DNA of 61,084 nt from the NCBI GenBank assembly GCA_026988525.1, contig JALSLC010000009.1:1-61084 (forward strand), given 5' to 3'. Below, piece by piece: positions 9,379 through 18,815 of this stretch. The notes beneath the pieces were generated by a model. The model searched no databases and had not been told where the DNA came from. It saw only the letters and a list, made by a program, of their open reading frames with translations. The translations under genes and the position numbers were made by a program. The first letter of the stretch is position 1. Each line of letters begins with the position of its first letter. This DNA comes from Archaeoglobaceae archaeon. GTDB lineage: Archaea > Halobacteriota > Archaeoglobi > Archaeoglobales > Archaeoglobaceae.

Positions 9379-10536
9379 ATGATTGCTCTTACAAAAATGC
9401 TCACCGGAAAAGCAACAGTTTCAAAGCATTTAACTTATGGTGGAGAAGGAATTCCCGAAAAATTTAAAGAGATAAGTCAAAAACCGATACCTGTTGTTGT
9501 GTGGAACTCAACTTTAAAATGCAATCTTAAGTGTGTTCACTGTTATGCCAATGCCGGAAAAAAAGTTGATGAATTAAGTACAACTGATGCTAAAAAAATG
9601 ATAGATGATTTAGCGGAAATGAGAGTACCAGTTTTATTGTTTAGCGGAGGAGAACCTCTTTTAAGAGAAGATATTTATGAACTTGCAGAGTATGCCAACG
9701 AGAAGGGTTTACCTTGCTCTTTATCTACAAACGGAACACTAATAACAGAAAAAGTTGCAGAGAGGCTAAAAGAGTCCGGTTTCAGTTATGTTGGTGTAAG
9801 CATAGATGGATTAAGAGAAACAAACGATAGATTTAGAGGTGTTAAAGGTGCATTTGATAAGGCATTTGAAGGTTTGATTAACGCAAAAAATGCTGGAATT
9901 ATGACTGGGATCAGATTTACTGTTACTAAGTATAATATAAGAGATGTTCCAGCAATAATTGAGTTACTATCTGAGAACGATATACCTCGCTTCTGTTTGT
10001 ATCACTTAGTTCCATCCGGCAGAGCAGATTTCAGCCAAGATATAAACAACGAGGAAAGAAGAAAACTAATAAATTGGTTAATTGACAAAGCAATAGAGTT
10101 ACATGAAAGTGGATACGTAACAGAAATACTGACAGTTGATAACCCTGCAGATGGTGTTTATCTGCATCTATGGTTAAAAGAGAGGGGAGATTATGAAAGA
10201 GCAAACTATGTTCTCGAATTTCTAAAATATAGAGGAGGAGATAACAGCGGAAAGAGAATAGCTTGTGTTGATGCGGAAGGTTATGTACATCCAAATCAAT
10301 TTTGGTGGGATCATAGTTGCGGAAATATAAAAGAGAAGAAGTTTAGCGAGATTTGGCTAAAACCTACGGATGAACTACTGGTAAAACTAAGAAATAAAGT
10401 TCTATATCTTAGAGGGAGATGTGGTAATTGTAAGTTCAAAGAATGGTGTGGCGGTTTTAGGCTAAGAGCACTTAGAGCTGGCGACTTATGGGGTGGTGAT
10501 CCAAGCTGTTATTTGAGAGATGATGAAATTTTTTAG
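9379..10536 (+). CDS. ahbC: Radical SAM 12,18-didecarboxysiroheme deacetylase (AhbC)
   Basis: 385 residues. The radical SAM motif CNLKCVHCYA lies near residue 50, followed by LLFSGGEPLLRED and SIDGLRETNDRFRG. The C-terminal half has ITACV-like SPASM character, with CVDAEGYVHPNQFWWDHSCG and the cysteine cluster CGNCKFKEWCGG. These blocks match AhbC proteins closely as I remember them, better than AhbD. AhbC removes acetate side chains on the siroheme-derived route to heme b used by methanogens and sulfate reducers. A TATA-like TTATATATT about 25 bases before the ATG suggests a leaderless message. AhbD is the alternative assignment. Confidence 0.82.
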   Translation: MIALTKMLTGKATVSKHLTYGGEGIPEKFKEISQKPIPVVVWNSTLKCNLKCVHCYANAGKKVDELSTTDAKKMIDDLAEMRVPVLLFSGGEPLLREDIYELAEYANEKGLPCSLSTNGTLITEKVAERLKESGFSYVGVSIDGLRETNDRFRGVKGAFDKAFEGLINAKNAGIMTGIRFTVTKYNIRDVPAIIELLSENDIPRFCLYHLVPSGRADFSQDINNEERRKLINWLIDKAIELHESGYVTEILTVDNPADGVYLHLWLKERGDYERANYVLEFLKYRGGDNSGKRIACVDAEGYVHPNQFWWDHSCGNIKEKKFSEIWLKPTDELLVKLRNKVLYLRGRCGNCKFKEWCGGFRLRALRAGDLWGGDPSCYLRDDEIF

Positions 10537-10663
10537 AGTATTTTTATTAATTTAACCATATTATTTAAATCATTTTAGTTAAAGCTATTTAAGCCTTTTT
10601 TATAGCCTTTTTATAGGGTAAACAATAAATATATAAAATCGAAGTGTTGTTGGGGGATCAATT

Positions 10664-11296
10664 ATGTTACAGATTTTCTCCGCAATTCTTTGCTTTATAA
10701 TGGTCATAACTGGTATAATAGGTTATAGTTTTGAAATACCTGAAAATTATATAGGTAACGAAAATATATATACATCTATATTAGTTTACTATGCCACTCT
10801 TTCAGCTTACTTGTTAGTTTATGCAATTTATAGTCACATTAAAAACTATCAGTTGTATGTATTCTTGGTGATATTTCAATGCTTTTTTGCGTTAATTTCA
10901 GCCTACGGATTGTATCAGGCTTCAATTAGATGGAACACAAAAATAGAGAATGTAAAAGAAGTGTTACTTTATTTAGGTGTCATTTATTTATTGGGTAAAA
11001 CTCAACCTTTTGATGAAATAAGTAAAAAAATTATATCTGAATTTACGGTTATACCAATTTTAGCTTCAATTACTATAATTCTTTTTACTGGTTTTGTAAT
11101 ATTGAGGTTTGAACAAAAAAATACACCAGTGTTTTTTGAAGATTTTAATTTGATAAAAATTACGTTCACAATAACAGCATTGGTTGGCTTGTGTTATATT
11201 GGAAATGGTATATCTGTGATATCCTGCATAGTTATATCAATCTTAGATTTTTACGTCCTTTCCAAGCTCGTTAAACTTGCTAAGACTGTATTTTAA
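10664..11296 (+). CDS. Hypothetical membrane protein, about six transmembrane segments
   Basis: 210 residues, not recognised. Hydrophobic segments are visible near residues 1-20, 37-55, 63-90, 105-115, 130-150 and 165-200. Few charged residues lie between them, and there are no motif-like cysteines or histidines that would indicate an enzyme. The ATG is preceded by GGGGGATC and, further up, by a TATA-like AATATATAAAATCG, so it is probably a real single-gene unit. It lies between ahbC and a ModA-like gene but is separated from both by more than 100 bases. No function is proposed. Confidence 0.6.
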   Translation: MLQIFSAILCFIMVITGIIGYSFEIPENYIGNENIYTSILVYYATLSAYLLVYAIYSHIKNYQLYVFLVIFQCFFALISAYGLYQASIRWNTKIENVKEVLLYLGVIYLLGKTQPFDEISKKIISEFTVIPILASITIILFTGFVILRFEQKNTPVFFEDFNLIKITFTITALVGLCYIGNGISVISCIVISILDFYVLSKLVKLAKTVF

Positions 11297-11455
11297 CATA
11301 TATCCTAAGTGTAGTTACTGGAAAATTTTGTAGATAATTCATTCTTATTACATAGTTATCCAAACTGTTAAAAATTTAATAATTACAAATTTGTTTAACA
11401 AAATAATCAAAAACATTAGAAACATTATTATTCGTAAATATACTACATCAGAATT

Positions 11456-12274
11456 ATGGAAATGCCAGTAATACCTTCGGAAAGAGGAGATGATATTAGA
11501 GGTTTGGAGTATTTAGATTGTGCTGAGTTAATTCTATTAATGGCTGGAAATCAGTTCATGGTAATGGAAGAGCTTATTGAGACTTTCAAGAAGGGGACCG
11601 GAATTAAGAAGATATTTTATGAAACCCTTCCTCCTAAATTAATGCTGAGACAAATCCTCGCTGGAGGTGCGAAATTTAGAAATATAATTTTACCCGGGAT
11701 TCCGGATATTTATTCTTCTGTAAGTGAGGATTCTATGAATTTATTAAAAAATAGAGGGCTAATAGATGACTATTTCATTTACCTTCACAACAGGATAGTT
11801 CTGATGGTTCCTAAGAATAATCCAGCTGGAGTAAAGTCTGTTTTAGATTTAGCTAAGGACAATGTTCGAATTTCACAGCCAAATCCTGAGAACGAGGATA
11901 TAGCAAAATACATAATCGAAATGTACAGAAGAGCTGGTGGTGAACAACTCGTTAAAAGGATAATGGTGGAGAAAGTGAGAGAGGGAACAACAATTCTAAC
12001 GACTGTTCACCATAGAGAAACTCCCGAAAGACTAATGAAAGGTATTTGCGATGTTGGCCCTGTTTGGGCAACTGAAGCGATATATGCTAAGATGAAGAAT
12101 CTACCCTTAGATTTTATCGAAGTTGGAAAAGATTTAGATATGCGCGATAAAGTGAACTACTACATCGCAAGTTTCAGGGATTCTCCAAATCCAAAAAACG
12201 CCAAACTTTTTTTGAATTATATAATGTCCGAGAAAGCCAAGAAAATTTATGAGAAATACGGATTTCTAAGGTGA
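11456..12274 (+). CDS. ModA/WtpA-like oxyanion-binding protein without signal peptide
   Basis: 272 residues of the periplasmic-binding-protein type II fold. Visible features are LILLMAGNQFMVMEELIETF, an ILPGIPDIYSS segment, LMVPKNNPAGVKSVLDLA, RISQPNPENEDIAKYI and a C-terminal LFLNYIMSEKAKKIYEKYGF. These are typical of molybdate or tungstate-binding ModA/WtpA proteins. The N-terminus (MEMPVIPSERGDDIRG) is hydrophilic, with no signal peptide or lipobox, and no permease or ATPase lies nearby. It therefore looks cytoplasmic: perhaps a storage, delivery or sensing protein for molybdate or tungstate, which the tungsten enzyme in this window would need. That role is inference. Confidence 0.75.
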   Translation: MEMPVIPSERGDDIRGLEYLDCAELILLMAGNQFMVMEELIETFKKGTGIKKIFYETLPPKLMLRQILAGGAKFRNIILPGIPDIYSSVSEDSMNLLKNRGLIDDYFIYLHNRIVLMVPKNNPAGVKSVLDLAKDNVRISQPNPENEDIAKYIIEMYRRAGGEQLVKRIMVEKVREGTTILTTVHHRETPERLMKGICDVGPVWATEAIYAKMKNLPLDFIEVGKDLDMRDKVNYYIASFRDSPNPKNAKLFLNYIMSEKAKKIYEKYGFLR

Positions 12275-12302
12275 CGAATAAAATACGAGTGCAAAGATTT
12301 AG

Positions 12303-12375
12303 TGGGCTCGCCCGGATTCGAACCGGGGACCTTCGCCTCGTCAAGGCGACGTCATAACCGCTAGACTACGAGCCC
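12303..12375 (-). tRNA. tRNA-Val (anticodon GAC)
   Basis: On the minus strand a 73-base cloverleaf can be drawn. The acceptor stem is GGGCUCG/CGAGCCC with discriminator A. The D-arm is GUCUAGCGGUUAUGAC. The anticodon loop is UUGACGA on a five-pair stem, and the T-arm is CCGGUUCGAAUCCGG. The anticodon GAC reads valine codons GUC and GUU. CCA is not encoded and no intron is present. Confidence 0.97.
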
Positions 12376-12465
12376 TCCTAAATAAGAGGTAATCTATGGA
12401 TTATAAGATTTGCGGTGATGCAAAAAACAAAACATCTAAAACCATTTTGAAATTATGAAGGAACT

Positions 12466-13374
12466 ATGAAACTAAAAGTTGCTGGATTGCCAATCTTTGT
12501 TATATTTGTTGTAGCAATAGCTACTTCTGGATGTTCAAGCTCCCATTTAAAAGCAAATATGACTCAAATAAAGGAAATGTACAATTCTATACACAGCATG
12601 AGTGGTACAGCTGTGCTTAAAGAGGGGAATTTAAATGATACGGTAATATTTACTTTTGTGAAACCAAATAAGATACTAATCTGGTATTCTACCAAAAACA
12701 AGATGATAGTTTATAATGGTAGTTCTGGATTAATTACTTCAGGAGGTAAAGTAAAAAAATTTAAAGAAAAGCCATTTAATCCATTTGATTACGGAGAAAT
12801 AATAAACAATGGAAAAGCATACGTTAGTGGAAACAACATAATCGTAGAGAATAGTCTTGGAAAAGTTTGGCTTAATGAGAAGCTATTACCAGTAAAAATA
12901 GAATGGAAAAAAGGTGTTTTTGTAAAAATAGTAAATATTAGCATTAATGGTCTCGGTGATGAAAAAATAATATCTGACTTAATGGGGGGAAAACATAAAG
13001 AGAAGGCAAACAGGCTCGTTAGCATTGGTGAAGCTGAAAAAATGGTAAACTTCAGTTTGATTGTTCCAAAATATACTGCGGGATGTAAGTTTATAGGAGC
13101 TATAGTCTCAAAAGATATAGTAACTTTGTATTACGGTAATGAAAACTCAAAAAGCCTATTTACGGTAGTAGAAGCTAAAAACATAAGTTATCTTGAAAAC
13201 ACATGCGGAATGATCGTTAAATCTAAGATTGAACTAAACGGTATAACAGTAAAAGTTGGAAAAGCTCTTGGAAAGTGGGATGCTTGTGGGTTTGAAAAAG
13301 ATGGCATAGGCGTTATAGTTTATGGTAACGTAGGTAGCGAAGAAATTATAAAAATAGTTAGGTCAATAATATAA
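12466..13374 (+). CDS. Predicted lipoprotein with LolA-like fold
   Basis: 302 residues. An N-terminal hydrophobic signal (AGLPIFVIFVVAIATSGC) ends in a lipobox-like TSGC, so the mature protein should start with a lipid-modified Cys at about residue 23 and face the outside. The following part (MSGTAVLKEG, VKPNKILIWY, MIVYNGSSGLI, GKVWLNEKLLPVKIEW) resembles the archaeal and bacterial LolA/DUF4367-type proteins, which have a half-barrel. A second domain of about 110 residues follows. It is the first gene of the plus-strand run and ends three bases before alanine dehydrogenase. What it binds is unknown. Confidence 0.65.
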   Translation: MKLKVAGLPIFVIFVVAIATSGCSSSHLKANMTQIKEMYNSIHSMSGTAVLKEGNLNDTVIFTFVKPNKILIWYSTKNKMIVYNGSSGLITSGGKVKKFKEKPFNPFDYGEIINNGKAYVSGNNIIVENSLGKVWLNEKLLPVKIEWKKGVFVKIVNISINGLGDEKIISDLMGGKHKEKANRLVSIGEAEKMVNFSLIVPKYTAGCKFIGAIVSKDIVTLYYGNENSKSLFTVVEAKNISYLENTCGMIVKSKIELNGITVKVGKALGKWDACGFEKDGIGVIVYGNVGSEEIIKIVRSII

Positions 13375-13377
13375 ATT

Positions 13378-14331
13378 ATGACTTTGCTACTAACCTTAGA
13401 GGAAGTTAAAAGCATACTAAACATGAAAGATGTAATGAATGCTGTTGAAAGGGCTTTCGAATTACATGCGAAGGGATTAGTTCAAATGCCTCCAAAAGTT
13501 TATCTAAGCTTTGAGAAGGGAGATCTAAGGGCTATGCCTGCACAGGTTGGTAAGTATGCAGGGGTTAAGTGGGTAAACTCACACCCATACAACAAAAATT
13601 TGCCTACTGTAATGGCTCTTCTAATACTTAACGATCCTGAAAATGGATATCCTCTCTCAGTAATGGATGGAACATACATAACATGCATGAGAACTGGTGC
13701 CGCAGGAGGAATTGCTGCAAAGTACTTAGCCAGAAAAGATAGCTCTACATTTGGTTTCATAGGGTGTGGAACTCAGGCTTACTATCAGCTTGAAGCTTTA
13801 AGAGAAGTGTATGAAATAGAAAAAGTTTTAGCGTTTGATTTGAATGGAGAAAATGTAGAGAAATTTACTAATCACTGTAAAGAGCTGGGAATTAACGCTT
13901 ATGCTTTGGAGTGCAAAAAAGTTTGTAAATGTGATGTACTAACCACTACAACTCCCTCTAAAAAACCCATAGTTAAAGAGGAATGGATAGAAGAAGGGAC
14001 ACACATAAATGCAATTGGAGCCGACGCTCCGGGGAAACAGGAACTTGATGAAAAGTTGTTGTTGAAAGCTAAGGTCGTTGTGGATGATGTTGAACAATCT
14101 ATGCATGGAGGCGAAATAAACGTTGCAGTATCCAAGGGTATTTTTAGCCAAAATGACATCTACGCAACCATAGGTGAAGTAATCGCTGGTTACAAAAAAG
14201 GTAGGGAAAGTGAAAAAGAAATAACAATTTTTGATTCTACTGGTTTAGCGATACAGGATATTGCTACTGCAAGCTTAGTTTTTGAGAAGGCAAAGAGTAT
14301 GAAAATCGGAAGAGAGTTGAATTTTATATGA
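13378..14331 (+). CDS. ala: Archaeal alanine dehydrogenase / ornithine cyclodeaminase family
   Basis: 317 residues of the mu-crystallin/ornithine cyclodeaminase family. It has a Rossmann motif in FGFIGCGTQAYYQL, the substrate-side block MRTGAAGGIAAKYLARKDS, a conserved Lys in AGVKWVNSHP and the C-terminal FDSTGLAIQDIATA. The sequence and length agree with the archaeal NAD-dependent alanine dehydrogenase characterised from Archaeoglobus, which interconverts alanine and pyruvate plus ammonia. Ornithine cyclodeaminase activity is the alternative within the family. The stop overlaps the next gene by four bases. Confidence 0.82.
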   Translation: MTLLLTLEEVKSILNMKDVMNAVERAFELHAKGLVQMPPKVYLSFEKGDLRAMPAQVGKYAGVKWVNSHPYNKNLPTVMALLILNDPENGYPLSVMDGTYITCMRTGAAGGIAAKYLARKDSSTFGFIGCGTQAYYQLEALREVYEIEKVLAFDLNGENVEKFTNHCKELGINAYALECKKVCKCDVLTTTTPSKKPIVKEEWIEEGTHINAIGADAPGKQELDEKLLLKAKVVVDDVEQSMHGGEINVAVSKGIFSQNDIYATIGEVIAGYKKGRESEKEITIFDSTGLAIQDIATASLVFEKAKSMKIGRELNFI

Positions 14332-15368
14332 ATTCAATATATTTACCTTTACATTATGGAAAAGCTCCTAAGTGGCTATTAGTAAGAATGAAAAAGCTTG
14401 CAGAACCGATAATAAAGATTATAATAGAAGAATTTGGAGAGAAAGAGTTTTTTAATAGAATGGCTAATCCAATATTTTTTCAATCTTTTTCAAATGTTCT
14501 TGGCTTTGACTGGAATTCTTCCGGAGCTACAACAGTTCTAACAGGAGTTCTTAAGTCCGTTTTAAATTCAAATCCAGATTTTTCCATAAAAGTTGCTGGA
14601 GGAAAGGGAAAAGAAGGGCTCAAAACACCAGAACATATAAAAACTCTTGCAAGTGAGATTGGTCTTTCAGATAAAAAGATAGAAGATTTGATAACTTCAA
14701 GTAGATTTGCGGCTAAAATCGATTCCTTAGCTATTCAGGATGGTTACGACATATACCACCATTGCGTAATTTTTTCCGACAAAAGATTTTTGGTAATACA
14801 GCAGGGTATGAACGAAGCTAAAAGAATGGCTAGAAGATATCATTGGTTACCGAACTTCAAATTAAAGTGTGAAGGACAGCATTCCGGGATAATAACTGAA
14901 AAAAAAGAGAAGTTAGTAATAGATTTAACATCTAAGGAGAGCAGAGAGAATAGGAAGACATCACTTGATTTAATAAAAGAGGGCAGAGTTAAAAAAGACT
15001 ATAGAAAGCTTTTAAGCATTATCAAATACAGAGGTGGAGTTTCTGTTCCGAGAAAAGTAAACTGGAAAGCCATAGAACTTGCATACAATTTACAGCCATC
15101 TCGTTTTGAGGAATTGGTACTTGTAAGGGGATTAGGCAAAGGTACTATCAGAGCTTTAGCTTTAATATCTGACCTAATATACTGCAAGGAGTATAGCAAA
15201 CAAGATCCAGCTAAATACTGCTTTGCTGTAGGAGGGAAAGATGGGGTGCCGTACCCAGTAGATAGAGAGAGTTATGATGAAGCAATAGAATTTCTAAGAG
15301 ATGTTTTAAAACAGGCTAATTTACATAGTTTTGAAAAACTAAAAAAGATGCGTGAGTTAATCGGGTAA
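14328..15368 (+). CDS. DUF763 protein
   Basis: 346 residues. The opening [16 protein letters not shown], the block [23 protein letters not shown]-like [15 protein letters not shown] and the C-terminal helix-hairpin-helix-like [19 protein letters not shown] are characteristic of DUF763, a family of mostly thermophilic archaea and bacteria. The HhH-like segment suggests nucleic-acid binding, but no activity is established. It overlaps the alanine dehydrogenase gene by four bases (ATGA) and is followed after 32 bases by thiC. Confidence 0.85.
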   Translation: MNSIYLPLHYGKAPKWLLVRMKKLAEPIIKIIIEEFGEKEFFNRMANPIFFQSFSNVLGFDWNSSGATTVLTGVLKSVLNSNPDFSIKVAGGKGKEGLKTPEHIKTLASEIGLSDKKIEDLITSSRFAAKIDSLAIQDGYDIYHHCVIFSDKRFLVIQQGMNEAKRMARRYHWLPNFKLKCEGQHSGIITEKKEKLVIDLTSKESRENRKTSLDLIKEGRVKKDYRKLLSIIKYRGGVSVPRKVNWKAIELAYNLQPSRFEELVLVRGLGKGTIRALALISDLIYCKEYSKQDPAKYCFAVGGKDGVPYPVDRESYDEAIEFLRDVLKQANLHSFEKLKKMRELIG

Positions 15369-15400
15369 CTTTTATCTACATACACATTACACTATGTTTT

Positions 15401-16693
15401 ATGGGTAAATCTGAAACAATAGTTGAACTTGCAAAAAAAGGTAAGCTTGATTTTGAATGGGTAAAAAATCTTGCAGAATTTGAAGGTATAGAAGTTGAAA
15501 AATTAGTAAAACTAATTGCTAAGGGTGAAGTTATAGTTCCAAGAAATTTTAACCATAAAAAAACTGTTCCAAAAGCTATTGGAAGATTAGTTAGCACAAA
15601 AATTAATGCTAATGTAGGCACATCTACAGATTACGTTAACATAGAGGAGGAAGTTGAAAAAGCCATAGTTGCTGAAAAAGCTGGAGCAGATTTTATAATG
15701 GATTTATCTATTGGAGGAAACTTAGATGAAATTAGAAAGAAAATTATGGATTCAATAAACGTCCCTTTTGGCACAGTTCCAATATATCAAGCTGCAAGAG
15801 AGGCTAAGGTTGTTGTAGATATGAGTGAAGATGACTTCTTTAGAGTTGTTGAGAAACAAGCAAAAGATGGTGTTGATTTTATGACTATACATGCTGGTGT
15901 TAACTGGATTAGCGTTGAAAGACTTTTAAAAAGCAACAGATTGCTTGGAGTTGTTAGTAGGGGTGGAGCAATTATAATAGGATGGATGATACATAATGAA
16001 AAAGAAAATCCATATTACAAAGAATTTGACTATCTATTGGAAATACTAAAAGAGTACGACGTTACAATAAGTCTTGGTGATGCATTTAGACCGGGATGTA
16101 TCCATGATGCGAGTGATAGGGCAAAGTTCATGGAGTTCATAGTTCTGGGGGAGCTGGTAGAAAAGTGTAGAGAAGCTGGAGTTCAAGCGATGGTTGAGGG
16201 ACCCGGACATGTACCAATTGACGAAATAGAAGTTTCTGTAAAAGCTATGAAGTATCTGTGTAAAAATGCACCACTGTACCTTTTAGGTCCGCTCGTAACA
16301 GATATTGCCGCGGGATACGATCACATTGCAGCAGCCATAGGGGGAGCGGTTGCTGGAATGTATGGAGCTGACTTGATATGTTATGTTACTCCATCAGAAC
16401 ACTTAGCCTTGCCTACTAAAAACGATGTAAAAGAGGGGGTTATAGCCGCAAAAATAGCAGCTCACGCTGCAGACCTTGTTAAGGAGGGACAAAGAGAGAG
16501 GGCAAGAAAAGTAGATTACGATATGAGCTTAGCCAGAAAAAACTTTGATTGGAAAAAACAGTTCAAATTATCTATAGATCCTGAAAAAGCAGAAAAAATA
16601 TGGAAAACCAGAAAATCAAGAAGTGGTGCCTGTAGCATGTGTGGTGAGATGTGTGCAATAAAAATAGTTAGAGATGCGTTAGAGAGAAGATGA
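15401..16693 (+). CDS. thiC: Phosphomethylpyrimidine synthase ThiC
   Basis: 430 residues, the usual length of archaeal ThiC. The barrel shows [93 protein letters not shown] and [14 protein letters not shown]. The C-terminal cluster motif reads CSMCGEMC, that is CX2CX3C, one residue shorter than the bacterial CX2CX4C. ThiC is a radical SAM enzyme that rearranges aminoimidazole ribotide into the thiamine pyrimidine. No THI-box is obvious in the 32-base gap upstream. The gene overlaps the following membrane-protein gene by four bases. Confidence 0.96.
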   Translation: MGKSETIVELAKKGKLDFEWVKNLAEFEGIEVEKLVKLIAKGEVIVPRNFNHKKTVPKAIGRLVSTKINANVGTSTDYVNIEEEVEKAIVAEKAGADFIMDLSIGGNLDEIRKKIMDSINVPFGTVPIYQAAREAKVVVDMSEDDFFRVVEKQAKDGVDFMTIHAGVNWISVERLLKSNRLLGVVSRGGAIIIGWMIHNEKENPYYKEFDYLLEILKEYDVTISLGDAFRPGCIHDASDRAKFMEFIVLGELVEKCREAGVQAMVEGPGHVPIDEIEVSVKAMKYLCKNAPLYLLGPLVTDIAAGYDHIAAAIGGAVAGMYGADLICYVTPSEHLALPTKNDVKEGVIAAKIAAHAADLVKEGQRERARKVDYDMSLARKNFDWKKQFKLSIDPEKAEKIWKTRKSRSGACSMCGEMCAIKIVRDALERR

Positions 16694-17154
16694 CAGAATT
16701 CTGGTGGAAGAGCAAATTTAACCTGTACTCTGCTTTTGGAATTGAATGGTTAAAACCATATATAGTTCCTGCAATTTTAATATCAGCTGTAGTTTTTCTA
16801 ATTTATTTGAAAAAGTGGCATAAAATAACAATTAAAAAACTAGTTAAAATTATATCAATATTATGGTTTTCATATACAGTTATTTTCTCAATTATAGTAT
16901 TGATAATCCTTTTAAGTTCAAAAGTTAAAGTCACAAGTTATGTTTTGGTAATAAACATGTTTACGATCTCAGCTACGCTAACTCTATTAACTTTTTCGAA
17001 CATTGTTGGTTTTGTCTATTCTTTATTTTGCATAATTCCAAAGTTTCTGTACTCCTCTGGAATAACCAATACATTTACAATTGAGGTAGGATCAATTTTA
17101 ATAGACGTTATAATTTTTATCTTAGGTTCTATTTTGTTTATTTACAATACCTAA
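16690..17154 (+). CDS. Hypothetical membrane protein, four transmembrane segments
   Basis: 154 residues, not recognised. Transmembrane segments are visible around residues 24-42, 53-78, 84-115 and 130-150. A short hydrophilic N-terminus ([10 protein letters not shown]) and a Lys-rich cytoplasmic loop ([13 protein letters not shown]) would place the first loop inside. It starts within the thiC stop codon (ATGA overlap), so it is translationally coupled to thiC. A role in thiamine-precursor transport can be imagined, but nothing in the sequence shows it. Confidence 0.6.
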   Translation: MTEFWWKSKFNLYSAFGIEWLKPYIVPAILISAVVFLIYLKKWHKITIKKLVKIISILWFSYTVIFSIIVLIILLSSKVKVTSYVLVINMFTISATLTLLTFSNIVGFVYSLFCIIPKFLYSSGITNTFTIEVGSILIDVIIFILGSILFIYNT

Positions 17155-17186
17155 GATTTAATAAACCACCTATGTTATATTTTAAC

Positions 17187-17654
17187 ATGCCAAATCCAAT
17201 GGAAATATACAAGCTACTACCTAAGACAAACTGTGGTAAATGTGGTGAGAAAACCTGTATGAGTTTTGCTTTTAAGCTATTAAATGGTGAAAAAAAGCTT
17301 GAAGATTGTAAACCTCTATACTCTAAGGAATACGATGTGATAAGAAAAAAACTCGAAGAATTAATATCGATAGTTGAAAAAGCAAAAGAGACAGGTTTAA
17401 TAATTAACGAAGAATTGTGTATAGGATGTGCTAACTGCGTTGTTTCATGCCCAGTTCACGTTGAAAAAGATCCAAAAAACGCTGGAATTGGGAGGGGTAT
17501 TGAGATTGATGAGCCCATACTCAGAATTGAAAATGGAGTTGTAGTTGTAATAAACTTAAGTCTATGTAGGAGATACGGTAAAAATAGAACATTATGTGTT
17601 ATTTGTAGGGAAAATTGCCCTACAGATGCAATAGCGTTTGTGGAAGAGTTATAA
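17187..17654 (+). CDS. fwdG: FwdG-like polyferredoxin with N-terminal Fe-S (4Fe-4S) domain
   Basis: About 155 residues. The N-terminal domain, MEIYKLLPKTNCGKCGEKTC with a later Cys in EDCKPLY, is the four-cysteine cluster domain also found at the head of the acetyl-CoA synthase gamma subunit. Two ferredoxin clusters follow: CIGCANCVVSCP, whose fourth Cys is not contiguous, and CRRYGKNRTLCVICRENCP. An alternative start lies at 17172. In formylmethanofuran dehydrogenase such subunits carry electrons to FwdB. It is directly followed by FwdB-like and FwdD-like genes, so it is the electron-input subunit of a second set. The G designation follows archaeal usage and is tentative. Confidence 0.75.
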   Translation: MPNPMEIYKLLPKTNCGKCGEKTCMSFAFKLLNGEKKLEDCKPLYSKEYDVIRKKLEELISIVEKAKETGLIINEELCIGCANCVVSCPVHVEKDPKNAGIGRGIEIDEPILRIENGVVVVINLSLCRRYGKNRTLCVICRENCPTDAIAFVEEL

Positions 17655-17666
17655 GAGGGATATAAA

Positions 17667-18812
17667 ATGAGAGTTGTTTGTACTGCGTGTTCATGCCTTT
17701 GCGATGATGTATTGGTGAAAGATAAAGTATATCACGCATGTAGAAAGGGTTTTAAGCTTATTAAAGGTGAAAGAGAAGAGACTTCGATTAATGGTGAAAA
17801 ATCAAGTTTAGAAGAATCAATTAAAGTAGCAAGAGACCTAATTGATGGTAAAAAATTGCTGATTTTTGGATTAGATAATACAACTTGTGAAGCTCAGGAA
17901 GTTGCTTTAAAAATTGCTAAGGATTTTGAAGCTACAATTTTAGATCACTCTTTTATTTACAATATTCAAGAATTTCTAAAATTACCAAGCATTAAACTTG
18001 AAAAGTTTAGAGACGAAGGATACGTTTCAATATTTTGGGGAAGTAACCCGCACAACAGCATGCCAAGATTACTATCTCGATTTATATACTATCCAAGAAG
18101 TGGAAAAAGACAGAAAGGGTATGAAGAAGATAGATTTCTTGTAGTAGCAGATTTAAGAAAAAGTGAGACAGCCAAAATAGCTGAAAAGAGTAAATCTGGA
18201 TTATTTATAAAAATAGACAATGATTATGAGCTAATAAAATCTTTTATAAGAGTGATCGAAGGTAAAGCTTGCAAGTACTTGGAAGTTGCAAAAGTGTTAA
18301 AAGAGTTGGAAAAGGCTGAAATCAATGCGATATTTGGTGGAGGAGGCCTTTTAAGGAATTTAAAGGATGCAAAATTATTTAAAGAGTTGATCGAAAAAAC
18401 AGGTGTTTACTTTGTACCCACACTAAATAAAGCCAACCATAGAGGATACATTGAAATGATGATTAAAAAAACGGGATTTTTAGCTTACGATTTTAAAGAA
18501 GATACAAATTTGTCAAAGGATAAAATTTTAAATGCATTTAAAGATTGTGACGTTGCTCTGATTGTCGCATCCGATCCTTTGAGGACTTTGCCCTACGAAC
18601 TATCCAAAATACTTACAGAAAAAAAATTGATAATTATAAACAGTCTTAAGTCGATAATTGCAAAGATAACTAAATCAGTTGTTATATCTACAGAAATTTC
18701 ACCTTTCTCAGGAGGTAGTATGATTAGATGTGATGGTGTTAAAGTTCAAATAGAAAGACAATCTGAAAAAGTATCAGATTTGGACGTTTTGAAAATGCTA
18801 ATGGAGGTATAG
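17667..18812 (+). CDS. Divergent FwdB paralogue lacking the recognisable tungsten-ligand Cys
   Basis: 381 residues, 31 fewer than the FwdB at 6609. The N-terminal cluster motif CTACSCLCDD with Cys in HACRKGFKL is kept. So are FWGSNPHNSMPRLLSRF and the later SDPLRTLPYELS. The segment that carries SSVCHAPTT in the canonical subunit reads ILDHSFIYNIQEFLK here, with no Cys. Unless the alignment is wrong, the metal is bound differently or the subunit is not catalytic. It sits between FwdG-like and FwdD-like genes with 12- and 3-base gaps, so all three are co-expressed. An active site reorganised for another substrate is also possible. Confidence 0.8.
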   Translation: MRVVCTACSCLCDDVLVKDKVYHACRKGFKLIKGEREETSINGEKSSLEESIKVARDLIDGKKLLIFGLDNTTCEAQEVALKIAKDFEATILDHSFIYNIQEFLKLPSIKLEKFRDEGYVSIFWGSNPHNSMPRLLSRFIYYPRSGKRQKGYEEDRFLVVADLRKSETAKIAEKSKSGLFIKIDNDYELIKSFIRVIEGKACKYLEVAKVLKELEKAEINAIFGGGGLLRNLKDAKLFKELIEKTGVYFVPTLNKANHRGYIEMMIKKTGFLAYDFKEDTNLSKDKILNAFKDCDVALIVASDPLRTLPYELSKILTEKKLIIINSLKSIIAKITKSVVISTEISPFSGGSMIRCDGVKVQIERQSEKVSDLDVLKMLMEV

Positions 18813-18815
18813 TTT

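Noticed and set aside
10590-10617. Short tandem AGCCTTTTTATAG-like repeat upstream of the membrane protein gene
   Set aside because: Only two imperfect copies in AT-rich sequence; no support for a functional element.
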